Shown one piece after another: positions 41,850-41,988 of a DNA stretch of 41,988 nucleotides. This DNA is from Syntrophaceae bacterium UBA2188. Lineage in GTDB: Bacteria > Desulfobacterota > BSN033 > UBA1163. Where the stretch lies: positions 1 to 41,988 of the forward strand of contig DCVM01000050.1 in assembly GCA_002327985.1 (NCBI GenBank). Direction: 5' to 3'. Each line of letters starts with the position of its first letter. Positions within the stretch are counted from its first letter, which is position 1. The notes beneath the pieces were generated by a model that worked only from the letters and a program-made list of their open reading frames with translations, was not told the origin of the DNA and did not search any database. The position numbers and the translations under genes were made by a program.

Positions 41850-41988
41850 TCTAAACCTCCCCAAAAAGAACTCTGGAATAATGGAAGAGTGGAATATTGG
41901 AATAATGTTTTTTTAGAAACAAACTTTCCTTGGTCATTCTATTATTCATTATTTTTTTCACATTATTCCATCATTGATGGATTCGTAA
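41850..41988. repeat. GGAATAATGGAAT-family repeat upstream of hdrB
   Basis: GGAATAATGGAAGAGTGGAAT with AATGTTTTT and, further on, ATTATTCCATCATTGATGG, the same units as at 35724-35859 and again partly inverted. It reaches the window end; the promoter of the cluster is not recognisable. Confidence 0.6.

Noticed and set aside
1..41988. CRISPR arrays, tRNA or rRNA genes
   Set aside because: No regularly spaced direct repeats and no tRNA-like or rRNA-like sequence was noticed in the intergenic regions.

Overview
This 42-kb window looks like the chromosome of a strictly anaerobic bacterium of the deltaproteobacterial (Desulfobacterota) type. This is an inference from gene content: NrfD-type membrane quinone modules with a periplasmic ferredoxin and a multihaem cytochrome, an Hdr/MvhD/FrhB electron-transfer cluster, a Tat-exported molybdopterin oxidoreductase, two ferredoxin-fused DUF362 proteins, HypA/HypB, PEP-CTERM proteins, and rpsA downstream of cmk and ispH. 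No rRNA or tRNA gene and no CRISPR array was seen.

Layout. 1-4.4 kb: a DUF362 ferredoxin on +, then truA and a tight comB / flavin-split-barrel / DUF362 cluster on -. 4.5-7.3 kb (+): tetrahaem cytochrome c, Tat-exported four-cluster ferredoxin and NrfD-type membrane protein, a DsrJOP/Qrc-like membrane redox module. 7.3-11.4 kb (-), convergent with it and overlapping it by 36 bp: a molybdopterin respiratory oxidoreductase (ArrA-like active-site pattern), its four-cluster ferredoxin and a TorD-type chaperone. 11.7 kb (+): a divergent Cys-rich HTH regulator next to a perfect 19-bp palindrome. 12.2-14.3 kb (-): apbE and a thioredoxin/FMN-binding protein that carries an ApbE target motif and a CXXCH motif. 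14.4-15.5 kb (-): a DHH phosphoesterase. 15.5-18.9 kb (+): an iron operon of fur, feoB, a Cys-rich small protein and a DtxR-FeoA fusion, behind a strong promoter with a perfect 9-1-9 Fur-box-like palindrome. 19-22.5 kb (-): cmk, ispH, rpsA. 22.7-26.5 kb (+): a transketolase with an altered cofactor motif, a HAD phosphatase and a DUF47/PhoU-like protein.

26.5-33.2 kb is an accessory zone of low gene density: a HEPN/MNT pair, a probable group II intron fragment, a decapitated and an intact PEP-CTERM gene behind a sigma-54-type promoter, an IS110 remnant, and a GC-richer island with hypAB divergent from an HTH/ferredoxin protein. 33.2-41.9 kb (-): hdrB, double-length hdrA, mvhD, an FrhB-like iron-sulfur protein, a 2Fe-2S/4Fe-4S protein and a fumarate-reductase-type flavoprotein. 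Their order suggests one soluble flavin/iron-sulfur complex.

How it fits together (inference): electrons could pass between quinone and periplasm through the NrfD/ferredoxin/cytochrome module and on to the molybdoenzyme or the flavinylated periplasmic protein, while the Hdr cluster would handle low-potential electrons in the cytoplasm. Intergenic gaps repeatedly carry short palindromic repeat families, some of which run into gene 3' ends.
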